From: RZZS01 sp964498755
GTDB taxonomy: Bacteria > Pseudomonadota > Alphaproteobacteria > Micavibrionales > Micavibrionaceae
Assembly (NCBI GenBank): GCA_964498755.1
Contig: CAZCIB010000016.1
Coordinates: forward strand, 1-47,026
DNA: 47,026 nt
Direction of reading: 5' to 3'
This document shows, piece by piece, positions 15,886 to 24,667 of the stretch (the stretch's first letter is position 1; each line of letters opens with the position of its first letter). The notes beneath the pieces are model-generated. The model worked only from the letters and a program-made list of their open reading frames with translations, did not search any database and was not told the DNA's origin. The position numbers were made by a program, and so were the translations under genes.

Positions 15886-16296
15886 ATGACAACGCAAACA
15901 ATCGGATTGATGAAGGCTTTGGCGGCGAAGATGGATTATCTGGATCAGCGCCAGCGTATCATCTCTCAGAATATTGCAAATGCGGACACCCCTGGCTACA
16001 GGCCGCAGGATTTGATCGCAGGCGATTTCGGCAAGCTTGTGAACGCGCCCTCCGGCAAGATGAACGTAACTCCGTCCAGCACGCAATCCGGGCATATGAG
16101 CGCCTCCGGAGACATGCGCGCCCCGGACAAGGACGAGCAGGAGATGATATACGAAGTGGCGCCGGCGGGAAACTCGGTCATTATCGAGGAGCAGCTTATT
16201 AACGCGGGACGCAACACGATGGATTACAACATGATGGTCAACCTGTACCAGAAGAACGTGGCCATGATGCGCACGGCTCTTGGACAGGGGCGGTAG
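15886..16296 (+). CDS. flgB: Flagellar proximal rod protein FlgB
   Basis: The 136-residue product has the rod signature (YLDQRQRIISQNIANADTPG, YRPQDL near residues 23-48) and the C-terminal helix (NTMDYNMMVNLYQKNVAMM). Length is standard. It is the first gene of the plus run flgB-flgC-fliE-fliQ-fliR-flhB, downstream of a likely sigma-54 promoter. A 147-base inverted-repeat spacer follows its stop. Confidence 0.95.
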   Translation: MTTQTIGLMKALAAKMDYLDQRQRIISQNIANADTPGYRPQDLIAGDFGKLVNAPSGKMNVTPSSTQSGHMSASGDMRAPDKDEQEMIYEVAPAGNSVIIEEQLINAGRNTMDYNMMVNLYQKNVAMMRTALGQGR

Positions 16297-16443
16297 AGTC
16301 AGTTTAGTCAGCAGGTTAGCTTTATCAGTTTAGTCAGTCTTTTTAGTTGATCTGTAAAACAAGAAGAAACTAGCCAACTAACTAACCAACTAATAAAGCT
16401 AACAAACTAACAAACTAGCAAACTAGCAAACTAACAAAACTAA
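16297..16443. repeat. Inverted-repeat spacer, flgB-flgC junction
   Basis: It begins immediately after the flgB stop. The left arm (16297-16345) is a run of AGTCAGTTT/AGTCAGC/AGGTTAGC-type units. The right arm (16368-16443) is a long run of AACTAGC/AACTAAC/AAGCTAAC units. The last unit leads straight into the flgC ribosome-binding site AAAGGAG. It is one of the longest members of this set. Confidence 0.75.
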
Positions 16444-16456
16444 AGGAGACTTAAGA

Positions 16457-16873
16457 ATGAGCGGACTATGGGATTCAATGACAATATCTGCGATGGGCAT
16501 GAAAGCCCAGGGTGAGCGGATCAAGGTCATTTCCGAGAACATCGCAAATTCGGATACGGCGGCGACGTCTCCCAACTCCGATCCATACCGCCGCCAGGTC
16601 GTCACCTTTAAAAACGTACTGGACCGGGAAATAGACGCCCAGATGGTCAGCGTTGACAAGGTGATGCCGGATATGGAGAAGGCGTTCAAAACGAAATTCA
16701 TGCCGGACCATCCCGGCGCCGATGAAAACGGCTATGTGAAGATGCCGAACGTCAATACGCTGATCGAGGTGATGGATATGCGTGAAGCGCAGCGTACCTA
16801 CGAGGCCAATCTCGGCATGATCGAGCAGTCGCGTTCGATGCTGATGCGGACCGTGGACCTCTTGCGGGCATAG
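16457..16873 (+). CDS. flgC: Flagellar proximal rod protein FlgC
   Basis: The 138-residue product has an N-terminal rod motif (SAMGMKAQGERIKVISENIA in variant form, NIANSDTAATSPNSDPYRRQ) and the C-terminal signature VNTLIEVMDMREAQRTYEAN. The start at 16457 has AAAGGAG upstream, at the edge of the preceding repeat. It is followed 28 bases later by fliE. Confidence 0.95.
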   Translation: MSGLWDSMTISAMGMKAQGERIKVISENIANSDTAATSPNSDPYRRQVVTFKNVLDREIDAQMVSVDKVMPDMEKAFKTKFMPDHPGADENGYVKMPNVNTLIEVMDMREAQRTYEANLGMIEQSRSMLMRTVDLLRA

Positions 16874-16901
16874 CTGATATAATGAAACCGGGAGCAAAGC
16901 C

Positions 16902-17213
16902 ATGATAGACAGAATTGCGGATCCGGCGCTCGCCGCCAGCGCATACGGCAATACGGCGAACATGGCTGGCAAGCAGGGACTGGAATCGAAAGAGAAGCCC
17001 TCTTTTGGCGACATGGTTCAGGATGTCGTCAAAACAAGTATCGACACAATGCGCCGCGGCGAACAGGCCCAGGTTCAGGCCGTGACCGGACAGGCCAGCC
17101 TCGTAGACGTGGTCGAGGCCGTCACGGCTGCGGAGATGACGCTTCAGACCGCATCGGCCGTCAGGAACCGCATGCTCAGCGCCTATCAGGAAATCATGCG
17201 GATGCCGATCTAA
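16902..17213 (+). CDS. fliE: Flagellar hook-basal body complex protein FliE
   Basis: MS-ring/rod junction protein of 103 residues. The C-terminal half is typical (SFGDMVQDVVKTSIDTMRRG, QASLVDVVEAVTAAEMTLQT, VRNRMLSAYQEIMRMPI). The flgB-flgC-fliE order is the usual one. An inverted-repeat spacer starts right after its TAA stop. Confidence 0.95.
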   Translation: MIDRIADPALAASAYGNTANMAGKQGLESKEKPSFGDMVQDVVKTSIDTMRRGEQAQVQAVTGQASLVDVVEAVTAAEMTLQTASAVRNRMLSAYQEIMRMPI

Positions 17214-17288
17214 TAATCCGATGATCGGATAATTGGATGATCGAAGCTTAAAAAAATTTTCCGATCATCCGATCATCTGATAATCTGG
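17214..17288. repeat. Inverted-repeat spacer, fliE-fliQ junction
   Basis: Left arm (17214-17248) of ATCCGATGATCGGATAAT-type units and right arm (17260-17288) of CCGATCATCCGATCATCTG-type units, with an A/T-rich centre. It begins at the first base after the fliE stop. The unit differs from those at neighbouring junctions. Confidence 0.7.
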
Positions 17289-17297
17289 TAAGCAGTT

Positions 17298-17564
17298 ATG
17301 AACCAGACTGAAATCATAGAAATGGTGAGACAGGCGATACTGGTCGCGCTTCAGGTCGGCGCGCCGGTGATGCTTGTGGGGCTGGCCGTGGGCGTTGCGA
17401 TTGCGTTGCTGCAGGCCTTGACGCAGGTTCAGGAAATTACTCTCGTTTTCGTGCCAAAAATCATAGCGATATTTCTCTCCCTCTTCTTTTTCTTCCCTGC
17501 GATGGCCGCGACTCTTATGGGGTTTATGGAGATGATCGCCGACCGGATTGTGTCGTTGCAGTGA
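17298..17564 (+). CDS. fliQ: Flagellar export gate protein FliQ
   Basis: The 88-residue product has two membrane helices: QVGAPVMLVGLAVGVAIALL, then IAIFLSLFFFFPAMAATLMG. It also has the conserved LQALTQVQEITLVFVPKI loop. It forms the export channel with FliP and FliR. Its TGA stop overlaps the start of another inverted-repeat spacer. Confidence 0.95.
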   Translation: MNQTEIIEMVRQAILVALQVGAPVMLVGLAVGVAIALLQALTQVQEITLVFVPKIIAIFLSLFFFFPAMAATLMGFMEMIADRIVSLQ

Positions 17565-17635
17565 GTTGGCAGTTTGCAGTTGGCAGTTGTCAGTTTATTG
17601 TGTAAGTGCGACTACCAACTGCCAACTGCCAACTA
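17564..17635. repeat. Inverted-repeat spacer, fliQ-fliR junction
   Basis: Left arm (17564-17597): five units of AGTTGGC/AGTTTGC/AGTTGTC. Right arm (17612-17635): CCAACTG/CCAACTG/CCAACTA. The right arm ends five bases before the fliR ATG, leaving only AAAAG as a possible ribosome-binding site. A closely related unit occurs at 39235-39316. Confidence 0.8.
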
Positions 17636-17640
17636 AAAAG

Positions 17641-18435
17641 ATGACCCTCGAAGAATTCCTCGCCGCCGGCGTATTCGCCTTTATGCTGACCTTTGCGCGC
17701 ATCGGCGCGGCGGCGACGATTATGCCGGGAATTGGCGATACCTTCGTACCGGAACGGGTTCGGCTGTTCATTGCCCTCGGGATTTCTCTGGTTTTATTTC
17801 CGCTTGTTATGCCGATGATGCCGAATCCGATGCCGGGACCGGCGTTGCTCATGGTCCTGATCGGCATGGAGTTCGTTATCGGCCTTTTAATAGGAACCGT
17901 CGCCCGGATTTTCATGACGGCCCTTGATACGGCCGGAATGGTAATTTCAATGACGTCGGGGCTCGGCAATGCGCAGCTTTTCAACCCGGCCTTCGCCGCG
18001 CAGGGCTCGCTTGTCGGGGCGTTTCTGTCCGTTACGGGCCTGGTGATGATTTTCGTTTTTAACCTGCATCACATACTCTTTTACGGCCTTGTCGGCAGTT
18101 ACCAGATGTTTCCGGTGGGCGAGCCGCCGAACACGGGCGACATGGCGCAAATGGTTGCGATGACGCTGTCCTCCGCGTTTACCATCGGCATTCAGCTGGC
18201 GGCTCCGTTCATGGTCGTGGCGATGCTGATCTATATTGGCATGGGCGTGCTTTCCCGCCTGATGCCGCAGGTGCAGGTGTTTTTGCTTGCCTTGCCGTTA
18301 CAGATCATGCTCTCGCTCGTGACAATGAGCCTCGTGATTTCCGCGATGATGATGTTCTGGATGACCCGCTTTGAAGAAGGCATGGTGTTCTTTCTGTCCT
18401 CGGCCGGCGAGGGAGGCGTGGAAGACGCGCCATGA
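17641..18435 (+). CDS. fliR: Flagellar export gate protein FliR
   Basis: Multi-span export gate subunit of 264 residues from ATG 17641 (MTLEEFLAAGVFAFMLTFAR). The frame is open further upstream, but that part is repeat sequence and is not family-like. Conserved FliR features include RIGAAATIMPGIGDTFVPER near residues 20-40 and the glycine-rich GLVGSYQMFPVGEPP. About six hydrophobic segments are present. It overlaps flhB by four bases (ATGA). Confidence 0.93.
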   Translation: MTLEEFLAAGVFAFMLTFARIGAAATIMPGIGDTFVPERVRLFIALGISLVLFPLVMPMMPNPMPGPALLMVLIGMEFVIGLLIGTVARIFMTALDTAGMVISMTSGLGNAQLFNPAFAAQGSLVGAFLSVTGLVMIFVFNLHHILFYGLVGSYQMFPVGEPPNTGDMAQMVAMTLSSAFTIGIQLAAPFMVVAMLIYIGMGVLSRLMPQVQVFLLALPLQIMLSLVTMSLVISAMMMFWMTRFEEGMVFFLSSAGEGGVEDAP

Positions 18436-19505
18436 GTGATGGAGAACAGCCGGACGAGTCGCAGAAGACCGAAGAACCGACCGCGAAAAAGCTTGAGGAA
18501 AGCCGCAAGAAAGGCCAGGTCGCCTTAAGCCGCGAGGTCAATAACTGGCTGATGATCATGGCGGGAACGCTCGTCGTGCTTGTTTTGGGGCCGCATGTCT
18601 TAACCCGGCTTAAAAACCATATGGCGCTTTATATCGAGCATGCGGCGCAAATGCCCGGCGTTCCGGGCGGCTTTCACCAGATTTTGGGCGAATCGTTCTT
18701 GATTGTGCTCGGCATTTTATTCCTGCCGCTCGCGATTTTAATGGCGGTTGCGTTTCTCGGGCCTTTTTTGCAGGTTGGCCCGCTCTTCGCCCCGGAAGTG
18801 ATCAAGCCGGATTTAAGCAAGGTTTCCCCGATTAAAGGTTTCGGGCGCCTTTTTTCAATGCGCTCGATCATGGAGTTCGTCAAAGGCATTTTAAAAATCG
18901 GCGTGATCGCCGTTGTCGGCGTTATTATCCTGTACCCGTTTTATATGGTCGTCGATCATCTGGTCGGCATGCCGGTCCCGCTTGTCCTGGGAGAGCTCAG
19001 GGATCTCGTCGCCCGGATGATGACGGGTATCCTGATCGTGCTGCTGGTCATAGCGGTGATCGATCTCGTCTATCAGCGCTTCGAGCACTATAAGAAGATG
19101 CGCATGACCAAGCAGGAACTGAAAGACGAATACAAGCAGGCGGAAGGCGACCCGCACGTCAAGGCCCGCTTGAGGCAGCTGCGCCGCGAACGCGCCATGA
19201 CGCGCATGATGCAGAGCGTTCCCGAAGCTGACGTCGTTATTACCAACCCGACTCATTTCGCCGTTGCGCTTAAATATAAGCCGGGCGAGATGAGCGCGCC
19301 GGTTTGCGTCGCCAAGGGGCAGGATTTGATAGCGCAGAAAATTCGGGAAGTGGCAAATGAAAACAAGGTCGAGATTGTGGAGAACCCGCCGCTTGCGCGC
19401 TCGCTTTATGACGTCGTCGAGATTGATCAGGAAATCCCGGAAAACATGTACAAGGCCGTCGCCGAGGTGATTTCCTTCGTCTTCAAAAAGCAGGGACGGC
19501 TTTAG
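18432..19505 (+). CDS. flhB: Flagellar export switch protein FlhB
   Basis: Autocleaving substrate-specificity switch of the flagellar export apparatus. The 357-residue product has an N-terminal KTEEPTAKKLEESRKKGQV motif and four membrane segments between about residues 35 and 210. The cytoplasmic domain contains the cleavage motif N272-P-T-H275, in VVITNPTHFAVALKY. It ends FVFKKQGRL. A separate FlhB-C paralogue lies at 15440-15805. Confidence 0.96.
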   Translation: MSDGEQPDESQKTEEPTAKKLEESRKKGQVALSREVNNWLMIMAGTLVVLVLGPHVLTRLKNHMALYIEHAAQMPGVPGGFHQILGESFLIVLGILFLPLAILMAVAFLGPFLQVGPLFAPEVIKPDLSKVSPIKGFGRLFSMRSIMEFVKGILKIGVIAVVGVIILYPFYMVVDHLVGMPVPLVLGELRDLVARMMTGILIVLLVIAVIDLVYQRFEHYKKMRMTKQELKDEYKQAEGDPHVKARLRQLRRERAMTRMMQSVPEADVVITNPTHFAVALKYKPGEMSAPVCVAKGQDLIAQKIREVANENKVEIVENPPLARSLYDVVEIDQEIPENMYKAVAEVISFVFKKQGRL

Positions 19506-19584
19506 TGGCTGATTCGCTGATTAGCTGATTGGCTGATTGGAAGATTTCTAATAAGCTAGTAAGCCAAGGAGCTAATCAGCTAAC
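19506..19584. repeat. Inverted-repeat spacer, flhB-cckA junction
   Basis: It starts immediately after the flhB TAG and ends immediately before the cckA ATG. The left arm (19506-19541) has GCTGATTC/GCTGATTA/GCTGATTG units. The right arm (19549-19584) has AATAAGCTAG, GCTAATCAGCTAAC units. The only ribosome-binding-site candidate, AAGGAG, lies within the right arm, about 13 bases from the start. Confidence 0.75.
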
Positions 19585-22095
19585 ATGACCACCGATCACT
19601 CGGACTTTATTGCGCGGCACCATAAAATCAGGGAGCCGCAGCCTGAGAAAGACAGGGAAAAGAAACGCTCTTTGCGTTCAGTCGCGCTTGCTCTTTTGCT
19701 TGTTTATGTCAGCATCGCAATCGTTCTTGCGCTCCTCTTTAACATCGACAAGCTTGTCATGCTGGCGGTTGCTCTTGTCTTTATGGCTGCTACCGGACTG
19801 GGTTACATGCTGCAGCGCGCCCTTTACAAATACGCGCGGCGCGAAAAAGATTTCGACATATTAAACCAGGTTTTTCAGGGCAGCCGAGGCGCCCGTCTGA
19901 TCACTGACAGCACGGATAACACGATCTATTTCAACGAGAAATTCAGGGATCTGTGTATGGCCACGGGCGCCCCGTCTCTCAAGGCGCTTTCCGAACTCTT
20001 TCAATACAATGAAGAAACCATGATGCATTTTCGCATGCTTGCGGAAAAAGCGCACAGGGGCTTGACGGATACGCTTGAGCTTTGCGCAATACAAGGCCTC
20101 AACGAGCGCTGGTACGCCGTTACGGCGCAGCCCGTCGCCGGATGGGCCGGCTACGTGCACTGGCGCATTGACGATATTACTGACAGGCGTTTCGCCGACC
20201 GGACTATACGCGAAGAGCGTGAAAAACTGATCGACTTTAACGATAATGCGCCTGTCGGCTTCTTCTCCGTTGATGAAACGGGCCGGTTCGTCTTCGTGAA
20301 TGCGACGCTTGCGCGCTGGCTGGGCGAAGACATAGAAACGCTGCTGGGCAAAGGAAGGCTGCATACCTATCTCGTAGACTCTCCCGATGAAACCAAAACG
20401 AGGCCTTACGATCTGACTGAGCGCGGTCAGGCGAAGCAGGTCGTTGAAGTGAAAATGAAGGGGCCTGGAGGGAAAACCTTCCTCGCTTCCGTGAACCAGA
20501 CTGTTGTGCATGAAGGGGAAGGGCGCGTCCGTACCCGCGCCGTCGTACACGACCTGACGGCCGAGCGCGCCATGCGTTTGGCGCTTCAGGCCTCCGAGGA
20601 CAGGTTTCAGAGATTCTTCGAAGAAGCGCCTTTGGGCATTGCGCTTCTCGATTCGAACGGCCAGCTTACCGATTGTAACCACGCGCTTGAAGTTATGCTT
20701 GGCATCCCGGCGGAAGATCTTGAATCGCGGAGTTTTGAAGATCTTATCGTGCTCAGTGACCGGGAAAAGGTCATGTCGATTATTTCCCAGATAGAACACG
20801 GACAGCAAATTGATCCTCTGGAAGTTTCCCTTCAGGGCGAGGACGGCGGCGTCGCTGTTCAGCTTCACGCCAGAAAGTTTAAGGGCGGCGGCGATCTCGT
20901 ATTGCACTTTATCGATCTGACCAGACAGAAAAACCTGGAGGCGCAGTTTGTACAATCCCAGAAAATGCAGGCGATTGGACAGCTTGCGGGCGGCGTGGCG
21001 CACGACTTTAACAACCTGCTGACCGCAATGATCGGTTTTTGCGATTTGCTGCTTTTGCGGCACAAGCCCGGCGACCCGTCTTTTTCCGATATCATGCAGA
21101 TAAAACAGAACGCCAATCGCGCCGCCAACCTGGTGCGTCAGTTGCTGGCTTTTTCACGCCAGCAGACATTACGTCCGCGCGTTCAGGATATTACGGATAT
21201 TCTTACGGAGCTCTCGCATCTCCTGCGCAGGTTGCTTGGCGCAAATATTAATCTCAATCTGGTGCACGGACAGAATCTTGGCCTTATCAAAGTGGATGAA
21301 GGGCAGCTCGAGCAGGTGCTGATCAATCTCTCGGTCAACGCGCGGGATGCAATGGAGCATGGTGGGGAGTTGACGATTGCTACGCGTCCTTTTGAAAATG
21401 ACGCGCCGGTCAAGTGTGGTGGCGATGAAATGCCGCCCGGCCAGTGGGTAGCTATAGACGTTGTCGATAAAGGATGCGGCATACCTGAAGAGAATTTAAG
21501 CCGGATTTTCGAGCCGTTTTTTACTACGAAAGAAGTCGGACGTGGAACCGGGCTGGGTCTCGCCATGGTTTATGGCGTTGTGCGTCAGACAGGAGGTTAT
21601 CTGAGCGTGACGAGCGAGCCAGGCAAGGGGACGACGTTTTCTATTTATTTGCCTGCCGTGTCGGAAGAAGACAATGAAAGCGCGCAGGAAGCGTCGGGCG
21701 CCGAAGAAGAGCAGGAGTCGGATCTGACAGGAACCGAACGCATCCTTCTTGTCGAGGACGAAGACGCCGTCAGGACCTTCAGCTCGCGGGCGCTGATTAA
21801 CAAAGGCTATGAAGTGCTCGCCGCGGAAAGCGGAGAGGCGGCGCTGCAACTCATGCTGGAGCAGGCCGACCGCTCTCTGGATCTTTTGGTTACGGATGTT
21901 GTGATGCCGAATATGGACGGTCCTACGCTCGCGCAGCGCATGCGTCAGGACAGCCCAAATTTAAAAATTATTTTCATATCGGGTTATACTGAAGATAAGT
22001 TGAAAGACCATATGGGGGAAAACATTTCTTTCCTGCCCAAGCCATTTACATTAAAGCAGTTGGCTGCGAAGGTAAAAGAAGTCTTGGGAAAGTGA
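19585..22095 (+). CDS. cckA: CckA-type hybrid histidine kinase
   Basis: The 836-residue hybrid kinase has two membrane helices (about residues 33-75) and three PAS-like sensor domains (about 90-205, 210-330, 335-450). The dimerisation domain carries phospho-acceptor His473 in GGVAHDFNNLLTAMIGF. The ATPase domain has NARDAM, GCGIPEENLSRIFEPFFTTK and GTGLGLAMVYG motifs. The C-terminal receiver has acceptor D771 (VTDVVMPNMDGP). This is the architecture of CckA, which drives CtrA phosphorylation through ChpT. The flagellar neighbourhood fits CckA-CtrA control of motility. The partners ChpT and CtrA are not in the window. Confidence 0.88.
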   Translation: MTTDHSDFIARHHKIREPQPEKDREKKRSLRSVALALLLVYVSIAIVLALLFNIDKLVMLAVALVFMAATGLGYMLQRALYKYARREKDFDILNQVFQGSRGARLITDSTDNTIYFNEKFRDLCMATGAPSLKALSELFQYNEETMMHFRMLAEKAHRGLTDTLELCAIQGLNERWYAVTAQPVAGWAGYVHWRIDDITDRRFADRTIREEREKLIDFNDNAPVGFFSVDETGRFVFVNATLARWLGEDIETLLGKGRLHTYLVDSPDETKTRPYDLTERGQAKQVVEVKMKGPGGKTFLASVNQTVVHEGEGRVRTRAVVHDLTAERAMRLALQASEDRFQRFFEEAPLGIALLDSNGQLTDCNHALEVMLGIPAEDLESRSFEDLIVLSDREKVMSIISQIEHGQQIDPLEVSLQGEDGGVAVQLHARKFKGGGDLVLHFIDLTRQKNLEAQFVQSQKMQAIGQLAGGVAHDFNNLLTAMIGFCDLLLLRHKPGDPSFSDIMQIKQNANRAANLVRQLLAFSRQQTLRPRVQDITDILTELSHLLRRLLGANINLNLVHGQNLGLIKVDEGQLEQVLINLSVNARDAMEHGGELTIATRPFENDAPVKCGGDEMPPGQWVAIDVVDKGCGIPEENLSRIFEPFFTTKEVGRGTGLGLAMVYGVVRQTGGYLSVTSEPGKGTTFSIYLPAVSEEDNESAQEASGAEEEQESDLTGTERILLVEDEDAVRTFSSRALINKGYEVLAAESGEAALQLMLEQADRSLDLLVTDVVMPNMDGPTLAQRMRQDSPNLKIIFISGYTEDKLKDHMGENISFLPKPFTLKQLAAKVKEVLGK

Positions 22096-22108
22096 AAAAG
22101 TATAACTG

Positions 22109-22555
22109 ATGAGTGATGTGGCAATGGAAAATGTTCTGAACAAACCTATAAAGCTTGGCCTGTCTCCCGGCGCGCTCAGGATTATCGCATTTCAAGTTCT
22201 GTTTCTGGGGCTTCTCTTTTTACCGGACATGGCAAGTTACACAATCCACCTGACCAGCCGCGAGTATTCTATGGTTGTGTATACGCTTTCGGAATTTATG
22301 AATAATCCGGCGTTTTATATTTTACTTATTATTGTGGCGCTGATTTTCACTTTTTCTTTCAAACTGAATGTTGATTCCATCACTATGGAAGACGGATCGG
22401 TTTCCGTCGGCAGTATCCTTCTGAGCGCCGGAATCCGGATTCTCGCGCTTTATATCGGCCTGTTTTTCGCTTCATGGCTTTTGCTGGTGTACAAGCTGAT
22501 GTTCATGGATTCGATCTATATCAACAATATGGTCCTGAACGCTCTCTCCGGTTGA
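22109..22555 (+). CDS. Small integral membrane protein, function unknown
   Basis: A 148-residue protein with about four hydrophobic segments (around residues 22-42, 63-82, 100-120 and 122-142). I recognise no family motif. It starts 13 bases after cckA and is probably co-transcribed with it. A perfect LexA-type box lies just after its stop and belongs to recA. Confidence 0.65.
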   Translation: MSDVAMENVLNKPIKLGLSPGALRIIAFQVLFLGLLFLPDMASYTIHLTSREYSMVVYTLSEFMNNPAFYILLIIVALIFTFSFKLNVDSITMEDGSVSVGSILLSAGIRILALYIGLFFASWLLLVYKLMFMDSIYINNMVLNALSG

Positions 22556-22558
22556 TTT

Positions 22559-22573
22559 GTTCTTCTTGCGTTC
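22559..22573 (+). promoter_or_regulatory. LexA (SOS) box upstream of recA
   Basis: GTTC-TTCTTGC-GTTC is a perfect match to the direct-repeat LexA operator GTTC-N7-GTTC established for alphaproteobacteria. It lies about 115 bases before the recA start. A second partial match, GAAC-AAAGTGT-GTAC, follows near 22591-22605. Confidence 0.75.
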
Positions 22574-22686
22574 TTTTTTCTTGAGTTTTGGAACAAAGTG
22601 TGTACATTTGGACGGGTAGAGAAAATTTTCTGCGCTGAACCGTTTGCGTACAGACGATAATCATGCCAATAAGAAAGGACAGCGAT

Positions 22687-23826
22687 ATGACAGTAACCCA
22701 ATTTAAAACGACGGACGCCATGGACAAAAATTCACCGGACAAACAAAAAGCGCTCGACGCCGCCCTTTCCCAAATTGAACGCGCCTTTGGCAAGGGCTCG
22801 ATCATGAAGCTGAGCGGGGATAATAACCCGATGGAGGTCGAGGCGATTTCAACCGGCTCTCTCGGTCTGGATATCGGGCTCGGGATTGGCGGTCTGCCAC
22901 GCGGACGGATTACCGAGATATATGGACCGGAAAGCTCGGGCAAAACGACGCTGGCGTTGCAGGTTATGGCCGAGGCGCAAAAGGCGGGCGGCACATGCGC
23001 GATTATTGACGCCGAGCATGCGCTCGATCCGGGCTATGCGCGCAAGCTCGGCTGCGATATTGACAACCTGCTCATTTCCCAACCGGACGCAGGCGAGCAG
23101 GCGCTGGAGATCGCCGATACGCTTGTCCGCTCAAACGCGCTCGACGTGCTTGTCATTGATTCGGTCGCCGCGCTGGTGCCCAAGGCGGAGCTTGAGGGAG
23201 AGATGGGCGATTCGCATGTCGGGCTTCAGGCGCGCCTGATGAGTCAGGCGCTGCGTAAGCTGACCAGTTCCATTTCAAGGTCCAGAACGGTCGTCATCTT
23301 TATCAACCAGATCCGCATGAAAATCGGCGTGATGTTCGGCTCGCCCGAAACCACGACGGGCGGGAACGCGCTTAAATTCTATTCCTCCGTGCGTCTTGAT
23401 ATTCGCCGCATCGGCTCGATCAAGGACCGCGACGTCGTCACCGGAAACCAGACGCGCGTCAAGGTCGTTAAGAACAAAATGGCGCCGCCCTTCCGTCAGG
23501 TTGAATTCGATATCATGTACGGGCAGGGGATTTCCAAAACCGGCGAGATTATCGATCTCGGCGTGCAGAACGGCTTCGTCGAAAAAGCGGGCGCGTGGTT
23601 TTCCGCCGAGGGCGAGCGAATCGGTCAGGGGCGCGAAAACGCCAAGCAGTACCTGCTCGACCATCCGGAGATGATGGCCAAGCTGGAAAAGAAAATCCGC
23701 GAGAACGCCGGTCTTGTGGCCGAAGCCATGCTGGCCGGACCGGGCGATCAGGACGGCGACGAAAACGCTTCCAACGATTCGGCCAGCGAATCGGCGGAAG
23801 ACGCCAAGTCGAAGAAGGCGGGGTAA
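22687..23826 (+). CDS. recA: Recombinase RecA
   Basis: ATP-dependent strand-exchange protein and SOS co-protease. I chose the ATG at 22687, which has AAAGGA seven bases upstream, giving 379 residues; an in-frame ATG at 22663 lacks such a site. Conserved elements: ALSQIERAFGKGSIMKL, Walker A GPESSGKTT, VIDSVAALVPKAELEGEMGD (L1 region), the L2 region with FGSPETTTGGNALKFY, and the acidic C-terminus. Control by LexA is likely from the box at 22559-22573. Confidence 0.97.
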   Translation: MTVTQFKTTDAMDKNSPDKQKALDAALSQIERAFGKGSIMKLSGDNNPMEVEAISTGSLGLDIGLGIGGLPRGRITEIYGPESSGKTTLALQVMAEAQKAGGTCAIIDAEHALDPGYARKLGCDIDNLLISQPDAGEQALEIADTLVRSNALDVLVIDSVAALVPKAELEGEMGDSHVGLQARLMSQALRKLTSSISRSRTVVIFINQIRMKIGVMFGSPETTTGGNALKFYSSVRLDIRRIGSIKDRDVVTGNQTRVKVVKNKMAPPFRQVEFDIMYGQGISKTGEIIDLGVQNGFVEKAGAWFSAEGERIGQGRENAKQYLLDHPEMMAKLEKKIRENAGLVAEAMLAGPGDQDGDENASNDSASESAEDAKSKKAG

Positions 23827-24112
23827 TCAGGCTATTCGAATGCTCCGGTTGGAGCATGACCAGTCGGTTCACGACCGGATTGTCCATAAGATTTTCTCGC
23901 CGCTTCGACGCCGCGCAGCATGCCTGCTGCTCTCTCTCTCCATGCTTCAGTTGGCCTTGGCCTGTCTTTATGGGCAGGGGGGGTATGCGCTACTTCATAC
24001 GCTTTCGTCATATTACACTCCTCTATTTAACTATTACCATTACCGATAACCGGAATAACTGTAATCGGGAGGTTTCGTCAAGAATTTTTGTTGGCAATAA
24101 TCGGGGGTTCGA
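23827..24112. other. Non-coding gap between recA and smpB with two hairpins
   Basis: Just after recA are two hairpins: ATGCTCC-GGTT-GGAGCAT (23840-23857), then CCAGTCG-GTTCA-CGACCGG with one mismatch (23860-23878). Neither has a T-tract, but they could end recA transcripts or protect their 3' ends. The rest of the gap is A/T-rich toward smpB. I find no convincing RNA gene or frame in it. Confidence 0.4.
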
Positions 24113-24607
24113 TTACCCCAGATCCTTCAGAAGTTTACGCTTCTGGCGGCCCCAGTCGCGTTCCTTGACGGTTTCGCGCTTGTCGTGCGTTTTTTTGCCT
24201 TTCGCCAGCGCAATTTCCAGTTTCGCCATGCCGCGCGCATTGAAGTAGAGTTTCGTTGGCACGATCGTATAGCCTTCCCGGTTGACCGCGCCGAGCAGCC
24301 GGTTCACTTCGCGCTTGTGCAGTAACAGCTTTCTGGGTCTGCGCGCTTCGTGCTGCAAATGCCGTCCGGCCTGCTGATATTCCGGGATATGGGCGCCGAA
24401 GAGGTAAATATCTCCGCCCTTCGGCCCGACATAGGATTCGTTCAGGCTGCATTGACCGAGGCGCAGGGATTTGACTTCCGTGCCGGCCAGCATAATGCCC
24501 GCCTCGATTTTATCCTCAAGAGCGTAATCAAAGCGCGCGCGCCGGTTATCGGCCACCAATGCGTTGACCGAGAGCATGCCGCCCTTGTTTTTATTTTTCT
24601 TCGCCAT
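24113..24607 (-). CDS. smpB: tmRNA-binding protein SmpB
   Basis: SsrA-binding protein of trans-translation. The 164-residue product has the family blocks VADNRRARFDYALEDKIEAG, MLAGTEVKSLRLGQCSLNES, EYQQAGRHLQHEARRPRKLL and the basic C-terminus (KGKKTHDKRETVKERDWGRQ). It is the third gene of a minus-strand run dapA-DUF84-smpB. The ssrA RNA gene is not seen here. Confidence 0.95.
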   Translation of the reverse strand: MAKKNKNKGGMLSVNALVADNRRARFDYALEDKIEAGIMLAGTEVKSLRLGQCSLNESYVGPKGGDIYLFGAHIPEYQQAGRHLQHEARRPRKLLLHKREVNRLLGAVNREGYTIVPTKLYFNARGMAKLEIALAKGKKTHDKRETVKERDWGRQKRKLLKDLG

Positions 24608-24667
24608 GCGCTGTCATAGCAAAAACAAGTGGTTTAAGCCAATGATTGTTGTTTTTGGCAAATCCGT

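Noticed and set aside
17548..17640. N-terminal extension of the fliR frame
   Set aside because: It translates the AGTTGGC repeat; the family start matches ATG 17641.
19861..21063. 400-residue minus-strand open frame
   Set aside because: Antisense to cckA across its PAS and kinase domains; no recognisable motif.
24103..24118. GGGG-TTCGATTA-CCCC, resembling a tRNA or tmRNA T-arm next to smpB
   Set aside because: The loop is eight bases with a four-base stem, no acceptor or other arms can be drawn, and it overlaps the smpB stop.
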